Shown: piece by piece, positions 1-7,231 of the stretch
Numbering within the stretch: position 1 is the stretch's first letter
Layout: the number at the start of each line of letters is the position of its first letter
Assembly (NCBI GenBank): GCA_947037025.1
Contig: CAMQSU010000017.1
Location: 1 to 32,719 of the forward strand
Length of the DNA: 32,719 nt
Direction: 5' to 3'
DNA from: an uncultured Clostridia bacterium
GTDB taxonomy: Bacteria; Bacillota; Clostridia; Christensenellales; UBA3700
Notes under the pieces: generated by a model
The model's input: only the letters and a program-made list of their open reading frames with translations
What the model was told of the DNA's origin: nothing
Databases searched by the model: none
Translations under genes and position numbers: made by a program

Positions 1-171
1 AGCCGTGGCAAAACGCGACTAAACTTAAAATATTGAAGTGGAAAATAAGACTAAAAATTTATAGTTTAATGATTAATAAATATTGCAATTATTGCAATTT
101 TATAATTAAAATAACAGTAAATTGTATAGTATAATTAAAACAACCAATTTATAAGTAAGGAGAGTAATTTT

Positions 172-459
172 ATGATAAAACATATAGTAATGTTTAAGCT
201 AAAAGATCGCACTGAAGAAAATGCTATTGCACTAAAAGACATGTTTATGTCAATGAAGGGCAAAATAGATTATTTGGTTGATATATCATCAGGAACGGAC
301 TATTTAAGAGAAGATAGAAGCTTTGATGTAGTATTGCAATGTACATTTAATACAAAAGAGGAATTGCAAGCATATCAATCTCATCCAGCACATGAGCCGA
401 TAAAGGCTTACGTTAAGCCTAGAGTTGAGTGCTCACATGCAGTGGATTACGAATATTGA
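172..459 (+). CDS. Dabb (stress-responsive alpha/beta barrel) domain protein
   Basis: A 95-residue protein that is essentially one Dabb domain. It opens with the family's typical MIKHIVMFKLK strand and has a central stretch ending in FDVVLQCTFNTKEELQAYQ, then HPAHEP and the closing VKPRV segment. Members are small ferredoxin-like dimers; most bacterial ones have no known substrate. The ATG at 172 follows a good ribosome binding site (ggagag, about 8 bases upstream). It appears to be a single gene: the next gene is 243 bases away. The fold assignment is firm from the motifs, the cellular role is unknown. Confidence 0.85.
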   Translation: MIKHIVMFKLKDRTEENAIALKDMFMSMKGKIDYLVDISSGTDYLREDRSFDVVLQCTFNTKEELQAYQSHPAHEPIKAYVKPRVECSHAVDYEY

Positions 460-634
460 TTTATAATTAAATTTTGTATTTTTTTGTTTTATTTTATTAC
501 GAAAAAAAATCAGAAAATATTAGTTGAAATAGCAATAAATAATTAATGTAATTACAAAAGTAAATAATGGAAAAATGCCGATTAAAATTACACAAACGGC
601 TACAAAAAATATAGCAATGTATAGTGCAAAATAT

Positions 635-664
635 TTGTAGTAATACTTATTAACTGCACATAAT
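635..664 (+). promoter_or_regulatory. Possible sigma-A promoter for the cyclophilin gene
   Basis: ttgtag (635-640), an 18-base spacer and cataat (659-664), ending about 38 bases before the ATG at 703. The match is moderate and the region is very AT-rich, so a chance hit is possible. Confidence 0.35.
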
Positions 665-702
665 TTAGAGTATAAAAAAAATTTAAAGGAAGGTATAATA
701 TA

Positions 703-1203
703 ATGACTAAAGCAATAATTAATTTAGAAAATGGAAAGAGTATAACAATATCACTTGACGCAGAGTGCGCTCCTATTTCTGCTGCTAACTTCATAGCACT
801 AGCTGAGGCGAATTATTACAATGGATTAATATTTCATAGAATAATCCCTAACTTCATGGTGCAAGCTGGCGGTATGGATGCTAAGATGAAAGAGAAGGGC
901 GGCACTAAAACAATCAAAGGCGAGTTTTCTGGTAACGGAGTAAACAACACACGCACTCACAAGACAGGTACTATCAGTATGGCACGTACTAATGTTAAAG
1001 ATAGTGCATCGTCACAGTTCTTTATTTGCAGCACTAATACTCCTCATCTTGATGGACAATACGCAGCATTCGGTGAGGTAGCTGATGAGGCAAGCTTGCA
1101 AGTTGTTCTTGATATGAGCAGTGTTAAAACAAGTAGACATGGTCATCATGATGATGTTCCATCTACTCCTATCATAATTAAAAATATTGAGATAATTAAG
1201 TAA
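703..1203 (+). CDS. Cyclophilin-type peptidyl-prolyl cis-trans isomerase
   Basis: A 166-residue, single-domain cyclophilin that catalyses cis-trans isomerisation of peptide bonds before proline. Visible motifs are FHRIIPNFMVQAGG (the catalytic Arg lies in FHRI), SMARTNVKDSASSQFFI (the Gln and Phe of the proline pocket) and LDGQYAAFGEV. There is no signal peptide, so it should be cytoplasmic. The length fits small bacterial PPIases of the PpiB type. The start at 703 has an aaggaagg ribosome binding site. It lies between two unrelated single genes, giving no operon context. Confidence 0.93.
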   Translation: MTKAIINLENGKSITISLDAECAPISAANFIALAEANYYNGLIFHRIIPNFMVQAGGMDAKMKEKGGTKTIKGEFSGNGVNNTRTHKTGTISMARTNVKDSASSQFFICSTNTPHLDGQYAAFGEVADEASLQVVLDMSSVKTSRHGHHDDVPSTPIIIKNIEIIK

Positions 1204-1296
1204 TATAAATAGAATAATAAAATATAAGTGTTATGTGCGACTAGCATTGCGCATATATTAATATGATTAAATAAATTTATATAAGGGGGATTAATT

Positions 1297-1839
1297 ATGT
1301 CTAAAAAATTAAGTAAAGCAAAATCAAAAGCAAAACTCAACCTTGGTGCTATCTTAGCGGCTGTCGGAGGACTGATATTATTTATATCATTCTTTGTACC
1401 GTTTCTTGGTAGCAACGGCGACTCAGCAGTCAATGGTATTGACCTTGTAGCTATCCTTTTTGGTGGCAGTGAAACGATTGAGGGAATGATAAAGGCTACA
1501 TGGTTAGCGCTTGTTACTGCTAACGTGACTGGTGCTGGTACTATGCTTGAACTAGCGGTATTTATATCGTTTATATTAAGTTTTGCTATAATAGCAATAA
1601 GCATATTGTCAATATTTATCAACGTTCCGTTTGGTAAACTTATACTTAGATTACTTAGTGCTGTTACAGTGGTTTTAGCATTAACTGCTATCATCTGTGC
1701 AGGAGTTATTCAGGCAGAGAATACTGTTGACCTTTTAGGTGAAAAAGTTATCCTTGCTAGTATGCACGCAGGTCCTTTCTTGCTTGCAATCGGCAGTGGT
1801 ATTTGCGCAGCTGGTGCGTCAATGTACAAAAAAAGATAA
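1297..1839 (+). CDS. Hypothetical four-helix membrane protein
   Basis: I do not recognise this 180-residue protein. It begins with a Lys-rich cytoplasmic stretch (about residues 2-14). Four hydrophobic segments follow at roughly 15-37, 85-108, 112-136 and 150-172, so both ends may be cytoplasmic. A polar loop of about 45 residues sits between the first two segments. No catalytic motif is evident. The ATG at 1297 is preceded by a strong aaggggg ribosome binding site, and a weak hairpin terminator follows the gene, so it looks like a single-gene unit. Glycine- and alanine-rich helices are typical of small uncharacterised clostridial membrane proteins. Confidence 0.7.
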   Translation: MSKKLSKAKSKAKLNLGAILAAVGGLILFISFFVPFLGSNGDSAVNGIDLVAILFGGSETIEGMIKATWLALVTANVTGAGTMLELAVFISFILSFAIIAISILSIFINVPFGKLILRLLSAVTVVLALTAIICAGVIQAENTVDLLGEKVILASMHAGPFLLAIGSGICAAGASMYKKR

Positions 1840-1869
1840 TTAGTAAATTATAAACTTTTATAATAAATT

Positions 1870-1898
1870 ATGCGATAGAGAAATCTACCGCATTTTTT
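1870..1898 (+). terminator. Intrinsic terminator after the membrane protein gene
   Basis: The hairpin pairs atgcg/cgcat and taga/tcta with one internal A-C mismatch, and is followed directly by a six-T run. It lies about 30 bases past the stop codon at 1839. Confidence 0.65.
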
Positions 1899-2006
1899 AT
1901 TGAATGGTGTTATATAATTAGATGAAACAATATAAAGCAATAGCAATATCAAGTGAGTAGGTTAGATCACATCACAGGCAATATTTGCTAAAATATATAT
2001 TTAAGC

Positions 2007-2035
2007 TTTACTTTATAGTGTAGGTATGTTATAAT
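2007..2035 (+). promoter_or_regulatory. Sigma-A-type promoter of asnS
   Basis: tttact (2007-2012), a 17-base spacer and a perfect tataat (2030-2035), ending 30 bases before the asnS ATG. The short leader leaves no room for a T-box. Confidence 0.65.
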
Positions 2036-2065
2036 TAAACGTATAAAATATATTAGAGGTGTAAT

Positions 2066-3457
2066 ATGGCAAGGATTGAACTGAAAAAATTAGGCAGCTC
2101 ATTTGAGAGTTTAGCTAATCAAAAAGTGGAAATATGCGGATGGGTAAAAACTATTAGAGATTCTAAGAATTTTGCATTCATTGAGCTTAACGATGGCACA
2201 AGGTTTAAGAACACTCAAATTGTTGCAGATGGCAGCATGGAAGGTTATGACCTATTGGTTAGTCAAAATGTAGGTGCTGGATTAAGTATTATCGGCAGCG
2301 TTATTGTGACTCCTGATATGAAACAGCCTTTTGAAATTCGTGCGGAAAGTTTTGTTGTAGAGGGAACTTCTACGCCTGACTATCCTCTTCAAAAAAAGCG
2401 TCACTCTGTTGAGTTTCTTCGTGAGATTGGACACCTTCGCCCAAGGACAAATTTGTTTATGGCTACATTCAGGATTCGTTCAGTAGCAGCTCAGGCAATA
2501 CATAGCTTTTTTGCTTCTCGTGGGTTTGCTTATGTGCATACTCCAATCGTTACTGGTAATGATTGCGAGGGTGCTGGCGAGATGTTCAAAATTACTACAC
2601 TTGATATGGATAATCTACCAATGACGGATGACGGCAAAGTTAATTATGCTGAGGATTTTTTTGGTAAGCAGACAAGTTTAACAGTTAGCGGTCAGCTGAA
2701 TGCGGAGTGCTTTGCGATGGCGCTAGGTAATGTATATACTTTTGGACCTACTTTCCGTGCGGAGAAAAGTTATACAGGCAGACATGCAGCAGAGTTTTGG
2801 ATGATAGAGCCAGAGATAGCTTTTGCGGATTTGCAAGACGATATGGATTTATCACGTGATATGATTAAATATGTCATTGCTGATGTGCTTGAGAAATGTC
2901 CGGAAGAAATGCAGTTTTGCAACGCTTTTGTTGAGAAGGGCGTAATTGACAAGTTGACTAATCTTATTGATAGCGATTTTGTATCTATTACGTACACTGA
3001 GGCTGTTGACATTTTATCTAAATGTGGAGAAAAATTTCAGTTCCCTGTTAAGTGGGGTATTGACTTGCAGACAGAGCACGAGAGATATTTGACTGAGAAA
3101 GTTTTTAAAGGTGCAGTTTTTGTAACTGATTATCCTAAAGATATAAAAGCATTTTATATGCGCTTGAATGATGACGGTAAGACTGTTGCTGCTGTTGATA
3201 TGCTTGTTCCTGGAGTCGGCGAACTTATTGGCGGAAGTCAAAGAGAGGAAAGACTTGACCTTTTAGTTGCAAGAATTAAAGAGTTAGGACTAAATGAGGA
3301 AGATTACTCTTGGTATTTAGACCTTAGAAAATACGGCGGAGTTAAACATGCAGGATTCGGTTTAGGATTTGACCGCTTAGTTATGTACATGACTGGCGTT
3401 AGCAATATCCGTGACGTTATCCCGTTTGCAAGAACAACAGGAAACGCAGAATTTTAA
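2066..3457 (+). CDS. asnS: Asparaginyl-tRNA synthetase
   Basis: A 463-residue class IIb aminoacyl-tRNA synthetase that charges tRNA-Asn with asparagine. The N-terminal OB-fold anticodon-binding domain covers about residues 15-105 ([20 protein letters not shown]). The catalytic core follows: motif 2 appears as [25 protein letters not shown] sequence near residues 230-250, where the [12 protein letters not shown] form favours AsnRS over AspRS. Motif 3 is [15 protein letters not shown] near the C-terminus. Length is normal for the family. The gene has its own promoter and terminator. Its terminator is the same hairpin used by the three lipoprotein genes downstream. Confidence 0.96.
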   Translation: MARIELKKLGSSFESLANQKVEICGWVKTIRDSKNFAFIELNDGTRFKNTQIVADGSMEGYDLLVSQNVGAGLSIIGSVIVTPDMKQPFEIRAESFVVEGTSTPDYPLQKKRHSVEFLREIGHLRPRTNLFMATFRIRSVAAQAIHSFFASRGFAYVHTPIVTGNDCEGAGEMFKITTLDMDNLPMTDDGKVNYAEDFFGKQTSLTVSGQLNAECFAMALGNVYTFGPTFRAEKSYTGRHAAEFWMIEPEIAFADLQDDMDLSRDMIKYVIADVLEKCPEEMQFCNAFVEKGVIDKLTNLIDSDFVSITYTEAVDILSKCGEKFQFPVKWGIDLQTEHERYLTEKVFKGAVFVTDYPKDIKAFYMRLNDDGKTVAAVDMLVPGVGELIGGSQREERLDLLVARIKELGLNEEDYSWYLDLRKYGGVKHAGFGLGFDRLVMYMTGVSNIRDVIPFARTTGNAEF

Positions 3458-3496
3458 TAGTAAATTAGATGGATTAAATATAAATACTAATATTAT

Positions 3497-3527
3497 AAAA
3501 GCCGCCTTAATGCTAAGGCGGCTTTTT
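3497..3527 (+). terminator. Intrinsic terminator after asnS
   Basis: Nine-pair GC-rich stem gccgcctta (3501-3509) / taaggcggc (3514-3522), extended by A-T pairs, with a four-base loop and a T run. Near copies occur after each of the three lipoprotein genes. Confidence 0.92.
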
Positions 3528-3655
3528 ATTTGCTTTTTCGTAAAACATAGTAAAAAAAGTACAAACTAATACTTTTATTTTGCAAGTTGTGTTTAGTGAG
3601 TGACTTGAAGTATTTAAATGTAAATGAAATTAAAGTTAGATAAATCAGATTGAAC

Positions 3656-3684
3656 TTGCAATATTGAACAAAGTGTGATATAAT
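3656..3684 (+). promoter_or_regulatory. Promoter of lipoprotein gene 1
   Basis: ttgcaa (3656-3661), a 17-base spacer and tataat (3679-3684), with TG one base upstream of the -10 (extended -10, TGA-TATAAT). The second lipoprotein gene has the same arrangement. Confidence 0.75.
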
Positions 3685-3694
3685 TGCTGTAATA

Positions 3695-3712
3695 CCTAAA
3701 TTTACATTTAGG
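3695..3712 (+). promoter_or_regulatory. Leader hairpin of lipoprotein gene 1
   Basis: Perfect seven-base stem cctaaat/atttagg with loop ttac, just after the predicted transcription start. A related hairpin is at 4599-4618 upstream of the second gene. It could be an operator palindrome or an mRNA-stabilising 5' hairpin. Confidence 0.5.
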
Positions 3713-3747
3713 CAAATAAATAATTTGAATACAAAGGAGAAATTAAA

Positions 3748-4401
3748 ATGAAGAAGAAAATATTAACTTTAGTAAGCATAGTGCTTGTAATGACAGTATC
3801 TGCTGTAATGTTAGTAGCTTGTGCTGCTGGTCCACTTACAATGGGTGATTTAGTAAATGAGGATGGAACAATTAATAGTGATAAAATCACATCTAATGAA
3901 GTAACTGTTGACCAGTGGACTTCTGCTACTTCAGTAAGCATATTGGATAAAGACTTGGCCGTTTATATGAAAATGACTGCTGGGGAGCTTATTGTTAAAT
4001 CAACAATGACTATTGATGGAAAAAAAATTAAGCAGGATATCGAAATGGGCTTGAAAAAAGAAACAGTTTACTTGGAGAGATTGGAAGGTGTTAAAGCTAA
4101 CGAATTTAAATTCAAAGATGAAAAGTGGATTAGTACAGAGACTGAATATGATGCAATCGACATATTTGCTAACTTTCAAATAGGACAGTTAACTGCGTTA
4201 TACTCTGATGCTACTTATGATGCTGAGTCTAATCAATATACAATAAAGAATAGTGATAAGTTTTTTCCGAATTCAATTGCTACAGTTAAGTTTAGTGAAG
4301 GTAATTTAACTTACTTTAAGCTAGATGTAGAAGGCAAGACTTTTGCAGAACTAGTGCTTTTATATGAGGATGCAACTGTAACACTTCCGGTTGTTGCATA
4401 A
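3748..4401 (+). CDS. Tandem lipoprotein paralogue 1 (unrecognised family)
   Basis: A 217-residue predicted lipoprotein. The start MKKKILTLVSIVLVM is a type II signal peptide ending in the lipobox LVAC with Cys25, so it should be anchored on the outer face of the membrane. The mature part is one domain with recurring phrases: DLVNEDGTI, NEVTVDQW, VYLERLEGVKANEFKFKDEKW, TYDAESNQY, ATVKFSEGNLTYF and the end DATVTLPVV. The same phrases recur in the next two genes. The pattern suggests a beta-rich domain; I do not recognise the family. The ribosome binding site is aaggag before the ATG at 3748. Independent promoter, hairpin and terminator make this a complete duplicated unit. Confidence 0.85.
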   Translation: MKKKILTLVSIVLVMTVSAVMLVACAAGPLTMGDLVNEDGTINSDKITSNEVTVDQWTSATSVSILDKDLAVYMKMTAGELIVKSTMTIDGKKIKQDIEMGLKKETVYLERLEGVKANEFKFKDEKWISTETEYDAIDIFANFQIGQLTALYSDATYDAESNQYTIKNSDKFFPNSIATVKFSEGNLTYFKLDVEGKTFAELVLLYEDATVTLPVVA

Positions 4402-4496
4402 TAGAACGCAATGTTATTAAAACAAATTTCAAAATAAAAGATATCAATATATATAATTTAGTTCAAATTGCAATATATGGTATTATATTATAAAAG

Positions 4497-4526
4497 GTCG
4501 CCTTAATACAAAGGCGGCTTTTTTTT
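4497..4526 (+). terminator. Intrinsic terminator after lipoprotein gene 1
   Basis: Stem gtcgcctt (4497-4504) / aaggcggc (4511-4518) with one G-T pair, then eight Ts. It is the same hairpin family as at 3497 and sits at the end of a 3' region shared with genes 2 and 3. Confidence 0.88.
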
Positions 4527-4560
4527 GCAAATGTTAAAATTGTAAAAGTAGTCTATATTG

Positions 4561-4589
4561 TTGTAATAGACTGCTTAATGTGATACAAT
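4561..4589 (+). promoter_or_regulatory. Promoter of lipoprotein gene 2
   Basis: ttgtaa (4561-4566), a 17-base spacer and tacaat (4584-4589) with an upstream TG, matching the layout of the gene 1 promoter. Confidence 0.65.
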
Positions 4590-4598
4590 TGTGATATC

Positions 4599-4618
4599 GC
4601 TTAGATTTACTGCTAGGC
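4599..4618 (+). promoter_or_regulatory. Leader hairpin of lipoprotein gene 2
   Basis: Six-base stem gcttag/ctaggc (one T-G pair) at the same distance from the -10 as the 3695-3712 hairpin of gene 1. The loop shares the atttac core. Confidence 0.45.
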
Positions 4619-4646
4619 AGATAATTTTTTACTAGGAGTAATTATA

Positions 4647-5324
4647 ATGAAGAAAAAACTTTTAACATTAATGGGCGTTATGCTTGTTTTAATAATATCT
4701 ACTGTAGCGCTTGTCGCTTGCGTGGCGGATTCTGACACTAATCCATCAATGGGTGACTTAGTTAATAAGGATGGAACAATTAATCATGATTTAATCATAG
4801 GCGAGGAAGTTACTGAGTTTCAATGGGATGCAGCTACAGCGCTAATAATTTTAGAGAAAGATTTATCATTTTTATTGAAGCACCCTGATGGACAGACGCG
4901 AAAAGTTGTTGTAGATGGCAGTAAAATTATGGATGAATCATATGGGTCAGATGGTCATGGCTCGTTCATGACTGAAACTGAATTTATTGAAAGATTAGAT
5001 GGCGATAAGGCTAAGCACTACTATACTGAAGATGGAGAGTTGCTTATTGCAGGTGAGGACATCGTATTTGACAGCATGGATTTTTTTAGAGATGTTATGG
5101 ATATCGCTAGAGAAAATGGCAAGTTCTCTGATTATTCATATGATAGCACACTAAAACAGTACACTTATAAAAAGCCAGGTCCGATACTGAATTCAGATAC
5201 AAAAACTATAAAATTTACTAATGGCAAGTTATCATACATGAGTATATCTAAGGGTGATGTCATTATTAGTGAATATGTATTGACTTACGAGGATGCTACT
5301 GTAACATTACCTACTGTTGCATAA
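4647..5324 (+). CDS. Tandem lipoprotein paralogue 2
   Basis: A 225-residue lipoprotein with the same plan as its neighbour: MKKKLLTLMGVMLVL signal, lipobox LVAC with Cys25, then one copy of the unrecognised domain (GDLVNKDGTI, EEVTEFQWDAATA, EFIERLDGDKAKHYYTEDGE, SYDSTLKQYTYK, TKTIKFTNGKLSYM, YEDATVTLPTV). It has diverged substantially from paralogue 1 outside these phrases, so the duplication is not very recent. The start at 4647 follows taggag. A function at the cell surface is inferred only from the lipobox. Confidence 0.85.
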   Translation: MKKKLLTLMGVMLVLIISTVALVACVADSDTNPSMGDLVNKDGTINHDLIIGEEVTEFQWDAATALIILEKDLSFLLKHPDGQTRKVVVDGSKIMDESYGSDGHGSFMTETEFIERLDGDKAKHYYTEDGELLIAGEDIVFDSMDFFRDVMDIARENGKFSDYSYDSTLKQYTYKKPGPILNSDTKTIKFTNGKLSYMSISKGDVIISEYVLTYEDATVTLPTVA

Positions 5325-5410
5325 TGGAAATCAATGTTATAAAAAAAACTACTAAATAAAAGATATCATTATATAAAGGTTTATTCGAATTGTATTATAA
5401 TGATATAATA

Positions 5411-5440
5411 AAAGCCGTCTTATTGGTAAGGCGGTTTTTT
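5411..5440 (+). terminator. Intrinsic terminator after lipoprotein gene 2
   Basis: Stem gccgtctta (5414-5422) / taaggcggt (5427-5435) with two wobble pairs and a T run. Compensating wobbles against the sister hairpins suggest the stem, rather than the sequence, is being kept. Confidence 0.88.
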
Positions 5441-5479
5441 TTAGTTTAAAGGTGGAATATTGGTTGAAAAATGAAATAC

Positions 5480-5508
5480 TTGCTAACTTTGACAATTCGT
5501 GTTATAAT
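5480..5508 (+). promoter_or_regulatory. Promoter of lipoprotein gene 3
   Basis: ttgcta (5480-5485), a 17-base spacer and tataat (5503-5508). An overlapping alternative uses ttgaca (5489-5494) with an AT-rich -10 near 5511. The leader differs from genes 1 and 2 and lacks their hairpin. Confidence 0.55.
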
Positions 5509-5572
5509 TATATATAACCGCATTATTATAATATATTTTTGGAAAAATAAATTACATAAGGGAGAAATTAAA

Positions 5573-6841
5573 ATGAAGAAAAAAATATTAACACTACTAA
5601 GCGTAGTACTTGTAATCGTAATATCAACTGTTATGTTGGTATCTTGTGCGCCAGCAGAAATACCAGATTCTAGTAAATTAGCGCTAAATGATTTTATTAA
5701 AGCTGATGATTCAATAGACGCATCTAAAATTTCATCTAATGAAGTTACTGCTGCTCAATGGGCTGCAGCTACATCTGGTGATATTTTTGATAATAATATA
5801 TCAGCTTATGTGCTAAATTCATTTGGTAACAGTAAACATAAATTGATTTTTGATGGCAAAAACCTATCCGATGAATCGCTGAAGGAAAGTATAATTGATG
5901 GCGAAGTTGTTAAGTCTACAGAAATTGTTTATTTTGAAAGATTAGTAGGCGATAATGCTAAAAGGTATACTGAGGAAGATGGTGTGTGGTCAGCTAATGA
6001 GGTCAAACTTACAAACAATGATTTATTAAGTAGGTTTTCTATTAGTTCTTTTACTACAACATTCGATGACTGTACTTATGACACTAAATCAAATTCATAT
6101 ATTCAAGATGAAATTGGTGCTACTGTGACAATAAAGTTTACTGGCGACAAGCTGTCTTACATGCATTTTGAGACTATGTTAGGGATAACGCAAGAAGTAG
6201 TATTTTCTTATGTGGATGCTACTGTAACACTTCCAGAAGTTCCAGCCGTGCCAACTGATGCTATAGACGCTTTTATCAATGAAGATGGTTCAATCAAGAC
6301 TGATAAAATTATAGGATCAGAAATAACTGCAGAGCAGTTGAATGCGGCAATAGCTGCTAGTATTTTGGATAAGGATTTATCAGCTTATGTCAAAACTATG
6401 TTTGGACCTCAAAAAATCGTACTTGATGGCAAAAAAATCTTTAAAGAATCGGTAATGAAAAAGATTACAACAACTGTTTATCAGGAAAGGTTAGAAGGCG
6501 ATGATGCTAAAGAATATACTTTTAAGGATGATATTTGGTCAGCTGAAAAAGTAGAAATTACAGATGCTAACATGGTAAAAATGTTTGGTATACCTAATTT
6601 GAACGGAAAGTTTGATGATCTTACTTATGATGCTACATTGAAACAATATACTTATGTAGAAGCAGGAGCTGGAGTTATTCCGGCAGGTGCTACTTTGGTG
6701 ATGAAGTTTACTGATAACAAGTTGTCTTACATGGCGATGTTAATAGAAGAACCTATGGAGCCTGGTAAATTTTCCATAATACTTGAAGCACTATATGTTT
6801 ATGATGATGTTACTGTAACACTTCCTGTTGTAGCGGAGTAA
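5573..6841 (+). CDS. Tandem lipoprotein paralogue 3 with two repeat domains
   Basis: A 422-residue lipoprotein carrying the signal MKKKILTLLSVVLVI, lipobox LVSC with Cys25, and two copies of the domain found once in each of the two upstream genes. The first copy covers about residues 36-220 (ALNDFIKADDSI, YFERLVGDNAKRY, CTYDTKSNSY, DATVTLPEV). The second covers about 225-422 (DAFINEDGSI, VYQERLEGDDAKEY, LTYDATLKQYTY, MKFTDNKLSYMAM, DVTVTLPVV). A short Pro/Ala linker joins them. I chose the ATG at 5573, preceded by gggag, over an in-frame upstream ATG at 5471, because it places the signal peptide at the N-terminus as in the paralogues. The in-frame domain doubling looks like an internal duplication or gene fusion. 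Confidence 0.87.
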   Translation: MKKKILTLLSVVLVIVISTVMLVSCAPAEIPDSSKLALNDFIKADDSIDASKISSNEVTAAQWAAATSGDIFDNNISAYVLNSFGNSKHKLIFDGKNLSDESLKESIIDGEVVKSTEIVYFERLVGDNAKRYTEEDGVWSANEVKLTNNDLLSRFSISSFTTTFDDCTYDTKSNSYIQDEIGATVTIKFTGDKLSYMHFETMLGITQEVVFSYVDATVTLPEVPAVPTDAIDAFINEDGSIKTDKIIGSEITAEQLNAAIAASILDKDLSAYVKTMFGPQKIVLDGKKIFKESVMKKITTTVYQERLEGDDAKEYTFKDDIWSAEKVEITDANMVKMFGIPNLNGKFDDLTYDATLKQYTYVEAGAGVIPAGATLVMKFTDNKLSYMAMLIEEPMEPGKFSIILEALYVYDDVTVTLPVVAE

Positions 6842-6930
6842 AACAATGTTATTAAAACAAATTACAATATAAAGATATCATTATATATAGTTTTATTCAA
6901 ATTGTATTATAATGATATTATATTATAAAA

Positions 6931-6957
6931 GCCGCCTTATTATTAAGGCGGCTTTTT
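6931..6957 (+). terminator. Intrinsic terminator after lipoprotein gene 3
   Basis: Perfect nine-pair stem gccgcctta (6931-6939) / taaggcggc (6944-6952) and a T run, almost identical to the asnS terminator at 3497. Confidence 0.92.
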
Positions 6958-7018
6958 ATTTGATACTGCTGCGATATTTATAGTGAATGTAAAATATAAT
7001 TTATTTGATTAATATCAC

Positions 7019-7047
7019 TTTACAAGTAGGCTGAAATGTGGTATTAT
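7019..7047 (+). promoter_or_regulatory. Promoter of the pyr operon
   Basis: tttaca (7019-7024), a 17-base spacer and tattat (7042-7047). Transcription should start near 7054, giving a leader of about 178 bases before pyrB and placing the attenuator hairpins at its two ends. Confidence 0.75.
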
Positions 7048-7059
7048 AAATGAAAGATA

Positions 7060-7214
7060 AATCTTTAATTGTTGGTACGAGAGACCGCGAAGATTCATAC
7101 AATAGTAAGCATTTTATAGCTAAACTTTAACTAAAGTCCAATCTATATAGTAATGCTACATTATATTATTATGAATTATATGCTCGTATCAACAATTGAT
7201 ACGAGCATTTTTTT
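7060..7214 (+). promoter_or_regulatory. Pyrimidine attenuator leader (PyrR-type, putative)
   Basis: Three competing structures are visible. (a) A perfect 12-pair terminator: tgctcgtatcaa (7181-7192), loop caa, ttgatacgagca (7196-7207), then seven Ts, ending just before the pyrB ribosome binding site. (b) An antiterminator: 7067-7081 (aattgttggtacgag) is complementary over 15 bases, with one G-T pair, to 7183-7197, which includes most of the 5' arm of the terminator. (c) A 5' hairpin closed by aatctt (7060-7065) and aagatt (7090-7095), with an inner ggt/acc stem and a purine loop containing gagag, which would sequester the antiterminator strand. This is the logic of PyrR attenuation, where UMP-bound PyrR stabilises (c). 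The gagag loop agrees with the core of the PyrR site but its flanks match poorly, so PyrR as ligand is an inference; pyrR is not in the window. Confidence 0.75.
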
Positions 7215-7231
7215 ATTTTAGGAGGTACACA

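Noticed and set aside
1146..1694. Minus-strand open frame of 182 codons
   Set aside because: It is antisense to the cyclophilin end and the membrane protein gene, has no ribosome binding site and a composition typical of a shadow frame.
1840..2065. T-box or other aminoacyl-tRNA leader before asnS
   Set aside because: No T-box consensus (AGGGTGGNACCGCG type) and the promoter leaves a leader of only about 25 bases.
3497..6957. Four similar palindromes as a CRISPR-like array
   Set aside because: They are hundreds of bases apart, each followed by a T run and each at a gene end; they are terminators.
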